Assembly: GCF_001652725.1 (NCBI RefSeq)
Contig: NZ_LWHJ01000022.1
Location: 124,001 to 188,000, forward strand
Source of the DNA: Pedobacter psychrophilus
Lineage (GTDB): Bacteria > Bacteroidota > Bacteroidia > Sphingobacteriales > Sphingobacteriaceae
Reading direction: 5' to 3'
DNA: 64,000 bases
Positions 45,331-55,264 of this stretch are shown piece by piece. Each line of letters opens with the position of its first letter. The first letter of the stretch is position 1. Under the pieces are notes generated by a model. That model ran no database searches, was not told the origin of the DNA, and saw nothing but the letters and a program-made list of their open reading frames with translations. A program made the position numbers and the translations under genes.

Positions 45331-46395
45331 ATGAAAAAAACCTATTATTTAATTGTAGTCCTTTTTTTAATGACTGCACTTTCTTTAAAAGCACAAGAGC
45401 TTCCTGGCAAATGGTCGGTAGAAAAAGCCAATTCATGGTATGCTGAACATCCTTGGATGAGTGGTGCCAACTTTATTCCTAGTTCTGCCATTAATCAGTT
45501 AGAAATGTGGCAAGCAGACACCTTTGATCCTACAACAATTGATAGAGAATTAGGATGGGCAGAAGGAATTGGATTTAACACCATGAGGGTATTTTTATAT
45601 AGTTTAGCTTGGAAACAAGACCCTGCGGGTTTCAAAAAAAGAGTTGATCAATATTTAACTATTGCAGAGAAACATCACATCCAAACCATTTTTGTATTTT
45701 TTGATGATTGCTGGAATGACAAAGCTGAGATAGGTAAACAGCCCATACCTAAAATTGGTATCCATAATTCTGGATGGATACAAGACCCTCCTAATGAAGG
45801 ATATAAAGACGCAACCATATATCCAGAGTTGGAAAAATATGTCAAAGACGTTTTAAAAACTTTTGGTAAAGATAAAAGGGTTTTGATGTGGGATCTATAT
45901 AATGAACCAGGAAATTCTAAAAAATTAGAAACCTCATTCCCTTTACTGAGCAATGTATTTAAATGGGCTAGGGAGTCAAATCCTACCCAGCCAATTACTA
46001 GCGGAATTTGGAGATGGGATTTTGAAAAGTTGAATGCATTCCAGATTATAAATTCAGATATCATCACCTATCATGATTATGAAGAACCAGATTGGCATAA
46101 AAGAGTAATTTCTTTGCTAAAAACACATAACAGACCATTAATTTGCACAGAATATATGGCAAGAACACTTAATAGCCGATTTGCCAATATTATGCCTTTA
46201 CTTAAAAAAGAAAACGTTGGTGCAATTAGCTGGGGTTTAGTTGATGGTAAAACCAATACCATTTATGCTTGGGATTCCCCATATCCTAATGGAGAACAGC
46301 CAATTGAATGGTTTCATGATGTTTTTAAGAGAGATGGTACGCCTTATAGATTAGACGAAATCCAATTGATTAAGCAATTAAACAATAAGAAGTAA
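45331..46395 (+). CDS. Clan GH-A (GH5-like) glycoside hydrolase
   Basis: The 354-residue secreted protein has a signal peptide ending LSLKAQ (about residue 22). It is a single TIM barrel: an early strand GFNTMRVFLYSLAWKQDP, acid/base Glu192 in MWDLYNEPGN, HDY near residue 248 and a likely nucleophile Glu274 in PLICTEYMAR. These features define clan GH-A. Relatives are often annotated as cellulase-like or 1,4-beta-xylanase, without firm activity. Its start lies 5 bp after the GH43 stop and galM begins 1 bp after its own stop, a tight operon. Confidence 0.82.
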   Translation: MKKTYYLIVVLFLMTALSLKAQELPGKWSVEKANSWYAEHPWMSGANFIPSSAINQLEMWQADTFDPTTIDRELGWAEGIGFNTMRVFLYSLAWKQDPAGFKKRVDQYLTIAEKHHIQTIFVFFDDCWNDKAEIGKQPIPKIGIHNSGWIQDPPNEGYKDATIYPELEKYVKDVLKTFGKDKRVLMWDLYNEPGNSKKLETSFPLLSNVFKWARESNPTQPITSGIWRWDFEKLNAFQIINSDIITYHDYEEPDWHKRVISLLKTHNRPLICTEYMARTLNSRFANIMPLLKKENVGAISWGLVDGKTNTIYAWDSPYPNGEQPIEWFHDVFKRDGTPYRLDEIQLIKQLNNKK

Positions 46396-46396
46396 C

Positions 46397-47572
46397 ATGA
46401 TGAGTTCAAAAGGATTTCGACCATTAATCTGCATGGCAGTTTTAAGTTTTGCTGCACTCAATGGATTTTGTAATCTTAACTACCATAAATTTAATACTGA
46501 AGTTTCTAACCCTAAAAATGTAATTAATTATGGGGATTTAGATACTTTACAAGGGAAGAAAATTGATATTTATACCATTAAAAATGGATTAATCAAGGCT
46601 ACTTTCACAAACTATGGAGCTAGAATGGTTAGTCTTTGGGTGCCAGATAAAAACGGTATTCTTACTGATGTTGTTTTAGGGCTTGCAACTGTTAAAGATT
46701 ATCTTCAGGCAAATCAACCATTTTTTGGACCTACCATTGGTAGGTTTGGAAATAGAATTGCAAAAGGACAGTTTGATTTAAATGGAGAGCACTTTCAGTT
46801 GAATATCAATAGCGGAGGCAACACTTTACATGGTGGCAAAAATGGATTTCACAATAAGGTATGGGATGTGCAACAGCCTGATTCTACTAAATTAATTCTT
46901 ACTTATTTCGCTAAAGATGGTGAAGAGGGTTTCCCAGGAAATTTAAAGACTAAAGTGACTTTTTCTATTACGGATAAAGGAGCTCTTAAATTAGAGTATG
47001 ATGCAACAACTGATAAACCAACCATCGTAAATCTAACTAATCATTCTTATTTCAATTTAAACGGTGAAGGCTCTGGCGAAATAATTAATCATCAACTTAC
47101 TATTTATGCCGATAAATATACGCCGGTTAATAGTGCGTTAATTCCAACTGGAGAATTAGCAAATGTGAAAGGCACCCCATTTGATTTCACAAAACCAATT
47201 TCCGTAGGTTCTAAAATAAATATAGAAAATGAGCAGTTAAAGTATGGGAAAGGATATGACCATAATTTTGTGCTGAATGGTAAAAAAGTAAATAGTAAAA
47301 TACATGCAGCCACTGTTGTTGGAGATAAATCTAGTATTCAGTTAGATATTTACACAGATGAACCCGGATTGCAATTTTATAGTGGAAATTATTTAAAAGG
47401 CAAAGATGCTTTGAAAAATGGTTCTAGAGATACCTATCGTTCTGGTTTTGCTATAGAGACCCAACATTTCCCTGATTCTCCAAACCAACCATCATTTCCT
47501 TCAACAGTATTAAATCCTGATAAAAAATATCATACTGTATCGTTATATCAATTTTCCATTTCGAAGAATTGA
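46397..47572 (+). CDS. galM: Aldose 1-epimerase (galactose mutarotase), second copy
   Basis: The 391-residue GalM paralogue starts 1 bp after the GH5-like stop. It has an exported N-terminus (hydrophobic segment, ending AALNGFCN), then FTNYGARMVSLWVPDKNG, IGRFGNRIAKGQF, LTNHSYFNLNGEG with the catalytic His, and ETQHFPDSPNQPSFPST with the catalytic Glu. It is very similar along its length to the galM at 36153, so it probably comes from a duplication within the locus. Its role is mutarotation of hexose released by the surrounding hydrolases. Confidence 0.93.
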   Translation: MMSSKGFRPLICMAVLSFAALNGFCNLNYHKFNTEVSNPKNVINYGDLDTLQGKKIDIYTIKNGLIKATFTNYGARMVSLWVPDKNGILTDVVLGLATVKDYLQANQPFFGPTIGRFGNRIAKGQFDLNGEHFQLNINSGGNTLHGGKNGFHNKVWDVQQPDSTKLILTYFAKDGEEGFPGNLKTKVTFSITDKGALKLEYDATTDKPTIVNLTNHSYFNLNGEGSGEIINHQLTIYADKYTPVNSALIPTGELANVKGTPFDFTKPISVGSKINIENEQLKYGKGYDHNFVLNGKKVNSKIHAATVVGDKSSIQLDIYTDEPGLQFYSGNYLKGKDALKNGSRDTYRSGFAIETQHFPDSPNQPSFPSTVLNPDKKYHTVSLYQFSISKN

Positions 47573-47603
47573 AAGCGATTTAATCATCTCAAATTGAAAT
47601 AAT

Positions 47604-49022
47604 ATGAAAAGAATAATTTTTTTGTTCATTTTTTTATCGAGTGGATTTTATTTAAAAGCACAAATTCATTTGCCATCTATCATTGGAGACCAAATGGTTT
47701 TGCAACAAAAAGCAAAAACACAATTATGGGGATGGTCTGATGATAACCAACAGGTAGAATTAACAACTAGTTGGGATAATAAAAAATATACTTCTGAAAT
47801 AGCAACAGATAATAAATGGACTTTTAATTTAAAAACTCCAATTGCTGGTGGCCCATATACGCTAACTTTTAAATCTGGTAATCAAAATATTATTTTAAAA
47901 GATGTGATGATAGGAGAGGTATGGTTGTGCTCAGGACAATCAAACATGGAGATGGCACTTTCTGGCAAACCAAATCAACCTATTTTAAACAGCGATTCAT
48001 TGATTGCAAACTCTACCAACCCACAAATTAAATTTTTTAAAGCCGAAAGAACCATATCAAACGAACCACAAAAAGATGTTAAGGGAATGTGGGTTCAAAG
48101 CAATCCTGCAAATGCCAAAGATTTTAGTGCTTTAGGCTATCAATTTGCAAGTATGCTAAGTAAAAAATTAAACGTTACTGTTGGAATTATTCAATCTGCT
48201 TGGGGCGGCACTCCCATAAGAGCTTGGATGAGTAGCAATGAGCTGCAAAAATTTCCTGATATGTCAGCGAAAAACAAAGGAGAGGTTCCCTCAAATCCAT
48301 CTGTTTTATATAACGGAATGATTGCTCCTTTAGCACCATATAGCATCAAAGGATTTCTGTGGTATCAAGGAGAAAATGACCATAAAAATTACTATAAGGA
48401 ATATCCATACCTCATGGAGGCAATGATTAACGGTTGGAGAAGTGATTGGAATAACGAGAAATTGCCATTTTATTTTGTTCAGATTGCCCCTTGGTTATAT
48501 TCATCAGATCCGTACATGTCATCTCCTTATCTTCGAGAATCTCAACTGAAAGCTTCTCACCTTATAAAAAATACGGGGATGGCTGTCACTGCAGATATTG
48601 GCTCTAATAAATCCATCCATCCGCCGGATAAGACAAAAGTTGCTGAACGTTTATTGAAGATAGCGTTAGCTAATGATTATCACCAAAAAAATGTGGTTTG
48701 GCTTGGTCCAGAAGTTAAAAAAGTAAAGATGAATGATGATAAAGCAGTTATCAAATTTGTAAATGTTGCTAATGGATTAGAAATGAATCCATCGTCTTCG
48801 TCAAATTTCGAGATAGCTGGAGAGGATCAAAAATTTTATCCTGCCAAAGCAAAAATAGTTTCTAAAAATCAATTGATTATTGAAAGTGATGAAGTAAAAA
48901 AACCAGTTGCTGTGCGTTATGGATTTCAAGATTTTTTTATAGGAAATTTATATAATTCAGCAGGTTTACCTGCATCACCATTTAGAACAGATCAATGGGA
49001 AATCGTAAAAACAAAAAAATGA
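47604..49022 (+). CDS. Sialate O-acetylesterase-like SGNH esterase
   Basis: The 472-residue exported protein has a signal peptide ending FYLKAQ. The family opening is LPSIIGDQMVLQQ, followed by a small beta domain, then the SGNH catalytic block WLCSGQSNMEMAL (Ser113), the AWGGTPIRAW block, GFLWYQGEND and a late Asp/His region near IHPPDK. Such DUF303/SGNH enzymes remove O-acetyl groups from sugars, not only from sialic acid. It suggests that the target glycan is acetylated as well as sulfated. Its stop overlaps the next start (ATGA), which indicates translational coupling to the GH43 gene. Confidence 0.9.
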   Translation: MKRIIFLFIFLSSGFYLKAQIHLPSIIGDQMVLQQKAKTQLWGWSDDNQQVELTTSWDNKKYTSEIATDNKWTFNLKTPIAGGPYTLTFKSGNQNIILKDVMIGEVWLCSGQSNMEMALSGKPNQPILNSDSLIANSTNPQIKFFKAERTISNEPQKDVKGMWVQSNPANAKDFSALGYQFASMLSKKLNVTVGIIQSAWGGTPIRAWMSSNELQKFPDMSAKNKGEVPSNPSVLYNGMIAPLAPYSIKGFLWYQGENDHKNYYKEYPYLMEAMINGWRSDWNNEKLPFYFVQIAPWLYSSDPYMSSPYLRESQLKASHLIKNTGMAVTADIGSNKSIHPPDKTKVAERLLKIALANDYHQKNVVWLGPEVKKVKMNDDKAVIKFVNVANGLEMNPSSSSNFEIAGEDQKFYPAKAKIVSKNQLIIESDEVKKPVAVRYGFQDFFIGNLYNSAGLPASPFRTDQWEIVKTKK

Positions 49023-50098
49023 AGATAGTTTATAATTTAATAGGTGTATTGATGCTTTCATTGAGCTTAGGATGTATGGCTCAAGAATTTAAAAACCCAA
49101 TTGATGTAAAATTGGGAGATCCTTACGTGTTAAAAACTGCTCAAGGAAAATACTATATGTATGGTACAGGCGGTGTAAAAAATGGTTTCAAATGTTATTC
49201 ATCAACAGATTTAGTAAACTGGAAAGATGAAGGTGTAATTTACACCAATAAACAAGAAAAAGCTTGGGGAATAAGCGCTTTTTGGGCTCCGGAAGTGTAT
49301 GAAAAGGATAATAATTTTTATTTGTTTTATAGTGCACAATGGAAAGAAAACCCAACCAATGAATTGGAGAATTTTAAGATTGGTGTAGCGGTTTCTAAAA
49401 GTCCTACTGGTCCATTTATAGATGTTTCTGGAAAACCTATTTTTAATCCAGATTACCCAATTATTGATGGAAACGTGTTTTTCGAAAATAATAAAGTTTA
49501 CTTATATTATTCTAGATGTTGCTACAAGCACCCGGTAGAAAGTGAAGTTGCAACTTGGGCAAAAGAAAAAGGTTGGTATAAAGAAATAGAAGAAAGCTGG
49601 GTTTATGGAGTAGAGTTAAAAAAAGATTTTAGCGGTATAATAGGAGAACCTGTATTATTACTAAAACCACCTGTTAAACAAAATAAAGAAACAGAATGGG
49701 AAAGCAGGTCAGTCACTTCTCATGAAGCAAATAGAAGATGGACAGAAGGTTCTACACTTCTAAAAAATAACGCAACTTATTATATGACCTATTCTGCTAA
49801 TAATTTTGATGGTGAAAATTATGCGGTTGGTTATGCTACTTCTAAAAATCCATTGGGGCCTTTTACAAAATCTGTCAATAACCCAATTTTACAAAAAAAG
49901 GGAGATGTTACCGGCACAGGTCATAATAGCATAACATGGTCTCCTGATGGAAAAGAAATGTTGTGCGTTTATCATGGTAGAACAAAGGAATCAGGACACC
50001 AAAGGGTAGTTTTTATTGATAGAATGCACTTTGATGATAGTGGAAATCTGATAGTTAATGGACCAACAACCAATCTTCAAAAGTATCCGTCTAAGTAA
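49019..50098 (+). CDS. GH43-family glycoside hydrolase, translationally coupled
   Basis: The product is 359 residues from ATG 49019, which overlaps the preceding stop as ATGA and gives a proper signal (LSLSLGCMAQ, a lipoprotein site at Cys19 or cleavage after Ala21). A start at 48995 would be inside the previous gene. GH43 residues are the base Asp34 (KLGDPYVLK), FWAPEVYEK, a middle Asp near 150 (YPIIDGNVF) and the acid Glu in RRWTEGSTLL. The tail IDRMHFDDSGNLIVNGPT matches the GH43 at 32515, its paralogue. It ends the long plus-strand series just before a bidirectional hairpin. Confidence 0.9.
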   Translation: MKIVYNLIGVLMLSLSLGCMAQEFKNPIDVKLGDPYVLKTAQGKYYMYGTGGVKNGFKCYSSTDLVNWKDEGVIYTNKQEKAWGISAFWAPEVYEKDNNFYLFYSAQWKENPTNELENFKIGVAVSKSPTGPFIDVSGKPIFNPDYPIIDGNVFFENNKVYLYYSRCCYKHPVESEVATWAKEKGWYKEIEESWVYGVELKKDFSGIIGEPVLLLKPPVKQNKETEWESRSVTSHEANRRWTEGSTLLKNNATYYMTYSANNFDGENYAVGYATSKNPLGPFTKSVNNPILQKKGDVTGTGHNSITWSPDGKEMLCVYHGRTKESGHQRVVFIDRMHFDDSGNLIVNGPTTNLQKYPSK

Positions 50099-50114
50099 AC
50101 AATATTTATTAATA

Positions 50115-50164
50115 ATATCAAAGAGATGAAAACCATAATTTTCATCTCTTTGATATTCTTTTTA
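50115..50164. terminator. Bidirectional terminator between convergent GH43 and GH27 genes
   Basis: A perfect 18-bp stem (50115-50132 with 50139-50156) has a 6-base loop. It is followed by TCTTTTTATT on the plus strand and, read the other way, by an AT-rich tail. It fills the 69-bp gap between the two convergent stop codons. Confidence 0.88.
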
Positions 50165-50167
50165 TTA

Positions 50168-51397
50168 CTAAGGTTCAAGAATTAAAAACAAGCCGCTTCC
50201 TGGTTCAATATTTTGTTCATAACCATCATTCATTTTTTCAAGTTTTTTCCCATCATAAACGTCCCTAACTTGGAATGATCGATGACCATCTAACATTAAT
50301 GAGGTTAATTTTATCATATGGGATTGCTTTTTATCCCGATTCAATAGTAAAGCTCCGTACTTACCATCTTTAAGTCTTTTTAGCCAGACTTCAGTATCAT
50401 CATCCATTATAATTCTTCTTCCTTGTTCTGTATCGTCCTGATTAATTTGAATTGCTGTTTTATTGGTGATGATGTCAATTTCCTCTTTAGTCATATTTCT
50501 AGGGTCATTTCCCAAGAATAATGGAGAGCTCATAATGCACCAAAGAGCGAAGTGAGATCTTTGTTCAGCATTGGTCAAACTTTTTTCTCCTACCACTAAC
50601 ATATCAGGATCATTCCAATAACCATTTCCCGCTAATAATCTCGACTCGTTATTTAATACTGAAATGGCCATAACGCTATTTTTCTTTCCATTATCAAAGC
50701 TGGCTCCCGAAGTTTGAGCGGTTGCGATATCACCGGTAGTACGTCCCATATTTGTTAACGTTGGATACCAATCATAATAACGGTATGCGCTGGCACTTAA
50801 AATCATATCTCTATTGGCCTCTTGTAATAATTTACTCCATAATGCATAAGCTTTTTGAATATTTTCACCTTGTTTATCCCATCCGGAGTACCAAATTGGA
50901 TCTTTTCTCGGATGCCCTTCAGGATGAGGATCTAAGGAGAAACGGCATCTGTCTAATTTTACAAAATCCAATCCCCAATCCACAAATTGTTGTACTTGGA
51001 CTTTTTCATTTCCCCAACCTCCAACGGGGTCACATCCGCAATCATGAGAACCTGGTACAGTATGAAGTCCAAATTTAAAACCTTTAGAATGCGCATAGTT
51101 TGCCAAGGCTTTCATTCCAGATGGAAATTTATTATTGACTAATAATTCGCCATTTGGTCCTAAAGTGCTGTCTCTCCAACCTCCATCAACTACGATATAA
51201 TTATATCCCAACTCATTTAATTTTTGAGTAGCCATAGCATCAATTACTTCTCTAATCAATTTTTCATCGATGCTGTTTTTCCCAAAATAGTTCCAACTAT
51301 TCCAACCCATCGGTGGTGATGATGATAAATCAGGTTGTTTTTGTGCAAATAGCTGGATAAATAGGAGCATTAGAATGGGGAATAGCAGCTTCTTCAT
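50168..51397 (-). CDS. Glycoside hydrolase family 27 alpha-galactosidase-type enzyme
   Basis: The 409-residue secreted enzyme has a signal peptide ending QLFAQ (about residue 19). GH27 marks are SSPPMGWNSWNYF (about 26-38), VVDGGWRD, FKFGLHTVPGSHDCGCDPVG, the nucleophile region DFVKLDRCRF (Asp149) and the acid/base region GYWNDPDMLVVG (about 259-270). A C-terminal beta domain completes it. The nucleophile block differs from the common LKYDNC form. The family releases alpha-galactose, or alpha-GalNAc or beta-arabinopyranose in some members. It is the only minus-strand enzyme of region 3 and so has its own promoter, in the gap before susC. Confidence 0.92.
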   Translation of the reverse strand: MKKLLFPILMLLFIQLFAQKQPDLSSSPPMGWNSWNYFGKNSIDEKLIREVIDAMATQKLNELGYNYIVVDGGWRDSTLGPNGELLVNNKFPSGMKALANYAHSKGFKFGLHTVPGSHDCGCDPVGGWGNEKVQVQQFVDWGLDFVKLDRCRFSLDPHPEGHPRKDPIWYSGWDKQGENIQKAYALWSKLLQEANRDMILSASAYRYYDWYPTLTNMGRTTGDIATAQTSGASFDNGKKNSVMAISVLNNESRLLAGNGYWNDPDMLVVGEKSLTNAEQRSHFALWCIMSSPLFLGNDPRNMTKEEIDIITNKTAIQINQDDTEQGRRIIMDDDTEVWLKRLKDGKYGALLLNRDKKQSHMIKLTSLMLDGHRSFQVRDVYDGKKLEKMNDGYEQNIEPGSGLFLILEP

Positions 51398-52050
51398 TTA
51401 ATTTTTTTTTAAATTTTCGAAAATAATATATGGAATGTTAAGTTATGGAACTTATCACTCTGGTAGCTAATCCTAGCATTTTTGTCTAGAAAAATAATGG
51501 TTGTTAAATTAACATTAAAAGTTTTTTAAGAAATCTATTTCTATTGTAAACGAGTAATCATTTTTCAATTATTGTACTGAATATTAAATATGAATTGATA
51601 ATAATAATCATTTCAAATTTTATTAGGTCATGTGAACATTTTTGAAGGTTTTGAAAAAAATTAATAATAATATTTTGAAGGAAGGAGTACTCTTTATGAA
51701 GAGAGATTAACTTCAATTAAGATAACAAGCAATAAAAGACTAGTAAAATAAATTTCAGATACCCAATTGTTTTTTAGAAAGTTATGAATAGTGTTACGAT
51801 AAAACATACTAATTGATATGCGACAATTTTTACAAAAAAAGCTACAAAAATATTAAATATCATATTTAACAAATAAGTAAACTTGGTTAAGTTTTTTAGA
51901 GTAAAAACACTGAGTTCTTTAATGAAAGCTAATTAGTTAGTTATTCTAAGATCAGGCGTTAATTACTATTTAAAACCAAACCAAATAAACCAATCCGAAT
52001 AATCGGACTAAAACAAAATCTTTTTCAAACTAATTTTTAAAGGACCTTTT
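51398..52050. other. Divergent promoter gap between GH27 and susC
   Basis: This 653-bp AT-rich gap has no coding remnant that I can recognise. It must hold the promoters of GH27 and of susC. Near the susC end, TCCGA (51994) and TCGGA (52003) make a 5-bp hairpin in the leader. AAAGGA lies about 8 bp before the susC ATG and may be a ribosome binding site. The LacI-type palindrome of region 2 is absent. Confidence 0.5.
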
Positions 52051-55000
52051 ATGAAAAAAATCTTTGGGGAATTTCTAATTCCCTACCAGTTAATCTGGTC
52101 TTTAAACAAAAAAAGGCTTGCTCTGCTTGTCTGCACAATCTTTACTGGTTTATTTATATTTGTAAATCAGAATTCTTATGCCCAAGAGGCAAGAAAACCA
52201 ATGTCTGGTACTGTAACTGATGAAACGGGAGAAAAACTACCTGGAGTTTCTGTTAAAGTTAAAGGCCAAGAAAGAGTTACCCAAACTAATATTGATGGTC
52301 AGTATTCATTTAACGTGGTGCCAAATGCTGTATTGGTGTTCAGTTACTTAGGCTATGAAACTAAGGAGGTACCAATTGCTGGGAAAGAAATTCTAAACGT
52401 TGTTTTGAAAGTTTCTGCATCAGCGCTTGAAGAAGTTGTTGTAGTGGGTTATGGTACTGTTGCAAAAAGCGATTTGACTGGGTCTGTAAGTACTGTAAAA
52501 CTTAAAGATGTTAACGAAAATAAGGTAGTATCTATTTCAGAAGCTTTACAAGGGAAAATTGCTGGGGTAAACATTGTTACAAATACAGGTGAACCTGGAG
52601 GCGCAATAACTTTTAATATCAGAGGGATGACTTCCATTACAGGAAGTAACCAGCCATTAATAGTTGTTGACGGTCAGCCTATTGAATCTGCATTTAGTGC
52701 TACAAGTGCAGGACAAGGTTTAGATGGAGGTGCAGAGATTCCACCTGCTGACCCTTTAGCATCTATCAATCCAAATGATATTGCTTCAATTGAAATTTTA
52801 AAGGATGCTTCTTCTACCGCTATTTATGGTTCTAGAGGTGCAAATGGAGTGGTATTGATTACTACGAAAAGTGGCAGCGGCACAAAAGATCAGGTATCTT
52901 TTTCTACAAGATTTGATATGAGCCAGATTCCTAAGCAATTGGATATGTTGAGTTCTTATGAATATATGATCATGAAAAACGAGGCTAACGTTAACGATGG
53001 TAAAGCACCAGTTTATAATGATAACACTTTAGATTCTATATCTAAAGCTCTAAATATCAATTGGCAAGATGAGGTTTATAGAAATGCAATATCTCAGGAT
53101 CATCAAATCAGTATTACTGGTAAAGATCAAAAATACAGCTATCTATTATCTGGTAACTATTCTGACCAGCAAAGTGTAATTCAAAAAGCAGGTTATAAGA
53201 GAGGTGGTGTCAGGCTTAATTATGAAAGACAAATCAGTCCGAAATTAACAGTAGGATTAAGAACATACCTTTCCGTTGCTGATAGAAAATTTGGACTACA
53301 ATCTAACTGGACAGGTATTTTAGGTTCAACAGTTGTTTTAGGAGCATTGTCTTTTAATCCTTTACAAAATCCTTATGATCCTGAAACAGGTGATTTTGAT
53401 GAGGATTTAGCAAATGGACCTTTGTTATTAATTAATAAAGTTATTGATCGTACTTCTATAAGAACTGTTCTATCCAATTTTAACGCAGACTACAAAATCA
53501 GTAAAGATTTAACCTACACATTAAAGGCAGGTATAAATGAAATTTACTCATTAAGAAATGTTTACTATCCTACCGGAACTTTTATTGGGAACTCTGCCCC
53601 AGGAGGATCTGCAACTAGGGCTGATAACAGAAATGCAAATTATGTAATAGACAACTTACTTACTTACAAGAAAAATATCGCAAAAAAACATGCTATAAAT
53701 GCTGTTGCCGGATATAGCTACCAACGTTGGTTTAACAATTCTACCAGTGTTACCAATTTAGGCTTTCCAAGTAATACTTTAACTTATAATAATCCTGCTG
53801 GTGCAGCTTTTCCTGGTAGAACATTTTATAATTTGAATGAAAGAGCATTAATGTCTGTTTTAGGAAGGGCAAATTATTCTTATGACAAACGTTATTTATT
53901 AACGCTAACGGCTCGTTATGACGGTTCTACCAGATTATCTCCAGGTAATAAGTGGAATCTATATCCATCTGTAGGTTTAGGTTGGAATGTCTCTAATGAA
54001 GATTTCTTTAAAGAAAAATTAGATTTCATGTCTTTGCTTAAAGTTAGAGCAAGTATTGGTGTTGCAGGTAATGACAATATAAGAGTTGGGGGTTCTCAGG
54101 CTTCTTATAGCTTAAATTATTATCCCTTTGGTTCTAATATTAATCCAAATTATGTGATTTCAGACTTTGATAATCCTACTTTAAGATGGGAAAGTACAAC
54201 CAAGTACAATGCCGGCGTAGATCTTGGTTTTATGAAGGACAAACTTAATTTCTCAATAGATTATTATAAACATGTAACCACAGATTTATTAGTGAACCTA
54301 ACATTACCTGGTTCTGTTGGTTATGGAAATTATTTTACGAATGTTGGCGAAATAATGAATCAGGGACTTGATGTTGAAGGTTCATATTATATTACTCGTA
54401 AAAACTTTAATTTAACTCTAGGTGCAAATTTTTCCATCTTCAATAATAAGGTAGTTAGTTTAGGAGAAGGCGGAACCATATTTGGTCGTACTTTCTTTGC
54501 AGGAGGTGCTATTTTACTAGGACAGCCGGTAACAGCTGCTTTTGTTGGAGAGCAAATTTCTAATTTCTATGGTTACAGAACCGGAGGAATATATCAAAAT
54601 CAGGCAGAAATAGATAATGATCCGGCTTTGGCAAATGATAATGGAAGGTCTTTAATTAGACCTGGTATGATCAAATATTTGGATCTTAACAATGACGGTC
54701 AGATTTCAGGAGATGATAGAACCATTATTGGAAACCCAACACCAGATTTTACATTTGGCTTTAATCCAAGTATCTCGTATAAGAAACTAACTGCCAGCAT
54801 GACTATTTTTGGTAGCTATGGAGGAGAATTATTAAACTTGAACAGATGGATGGTTGGTTCTAATCACGCCAATACAACTTATAATTCATTGCGAGATTCT
54901 TATGAAGGAAGATGGTATGGAGAAGGAACAAGTAATTTATATCCTCGTTTAACAACAGATGCGGTTAGGTTACAGCAACGTTTTCCGGATTGGATGGTAG

Positions 55001-55245
55001 AAGATGCTTCTTTTGTAAGGTTACAAAACTTAACGTTTGGATATAATTTCAAAACGCCTCAAAGTCTAAAAATTTCAAGCTTAAGAGTGTTTTTAACAGG
55101 TACTAATTTGTTTACCATTACAAACTATTCTGGTTATGATCCTAATGTAAACTCTTTTGGGCAAAGTTCTATTGATAATGGAATTGACCTAGGGACTTTG
55201 CCTCAAGCGAGATCGTTTTCAGCAGGTTTCCAACTTACTTTTTAA
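52051..55245 (+). CDS. SusC/RagA-family TonB-dependent outer-membrane transporter (region 3)
   Basis: This complete 1064-residue SusC has a long leader with a signal core ending QNSYAQE (about residue 45). It continues with a carboxypeptidase-like domain (MSGTVTDETGEKLPGVSVKV, about 50-69 onward), the TonB-box-like EEVVVVGYGTVAKSD, a plug with FNIRGMTSITGSNQPLIVVD and IEILKDASSTAIYGSRGANG, and a barrel ending ARSFSAGFQLTF. No STN domain is present. It pairs with the SusD 19 bp downstream and should import the desulfated or sulfated oligosaccharides of region 3. Confidence 0.96.
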   Translation: MKKIFGEFLIPYQLIWSLNKKRLALLVCTIFTGLFIFVNQNSYAQEARKPMSGTVTDETGEKLPGVSVKVKGQERVTQTNIDGQYSFNVVPNAVLVFSYLGYETKEVPIAGKEILNVVLKVSASALEEVVVVGYGTVAKSDLTGSVSTVKLKDVNENKVVSISEALQGKIAGVNIVTNTGEPGGAITFNIRGMTSITGSNQPLIVVDGQPIESAFSATSAGQGLDGGAEIPPADPLASINPNDIASIEILKDASSTAIYGSRGANGVVLITTKSGSGTKDQVSFSTRFDMSQIPKQLDMLSSYEYMIMKNEANVNDGKAPVYNDNTLDSISKALNINWQDEVYRNAISQDHQISITGKDQKYSYLLSGNYSDQQSVIQKAGYKRGGVRLNYERQISPKLTVGLRTYLSVADRKFGLQSNWTGILGSTVVLGALSFNPLQNPYDPETGDFDEDLANGPLLLINKVIDRTSIRTVLSNFNADYKISKDLTYTLKAGINEIYSLRNVYYPTGTFIGNSAPGGSATRADNRNANYVIDNLLTYKKNIAKKHAINAVAGYSYQRWFNNSTSVTNLGFPSNTLTYNNPAGAAFPGRTFYNLNERALMSVLGRANYSYDKRYLLTLTARYDGSTRLSPGNKWNLYPSVGLGWNVSNEDFFKEKLDFMSLLKVRASIGVAGNDNIRVGGSQASYSLNYYPFGSNINPNYVISDFDNPTLRWESTTKYNAGVDLGFMKDKLNFSIDYYKHVTTDLLVNLTLPGSVGYGNYFTNVGEIMNQGLDVEGSYYITRKNFNLTLGANFSIFNNKVVSLGEGGTIFGRTFFAGGAILLGQPVTAAFVGEQISNFYGYRTGGIYQNQAEIDNDPALANDNGRSLIRPGMIKYLDLNNDGQISGDDRTIIGNPTPDFTFGFNPSISYKKLTASMTIFGSYGGELLNLNRWMVGSNHANTTYNSLRDSYEGRWYGEGTSNLYPRLTTDAVRLQQRFPDWMVEDASFVRLQNLTFGYNFKTPQSLKISSLRVFLTGTNLFTITNYSGYDPNVNSFGQSSIDNGIDLGTLPQARSFSAGFQLTF

Positions 55246-55264
55246 TCACTTAACGATAGATAAA

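Noticed and set aside
45675-46067. Minus-strand open frame of 130 codons
   Set aside because: It is antisense to the GH5-like gene, including the region of its catalytic Glu192, and has no family pattern.
50752-51078. Plus-strand open frame of 108 codons
   Set aside because: It is antisense to the GH27 gene over its conserved nucleophile region.
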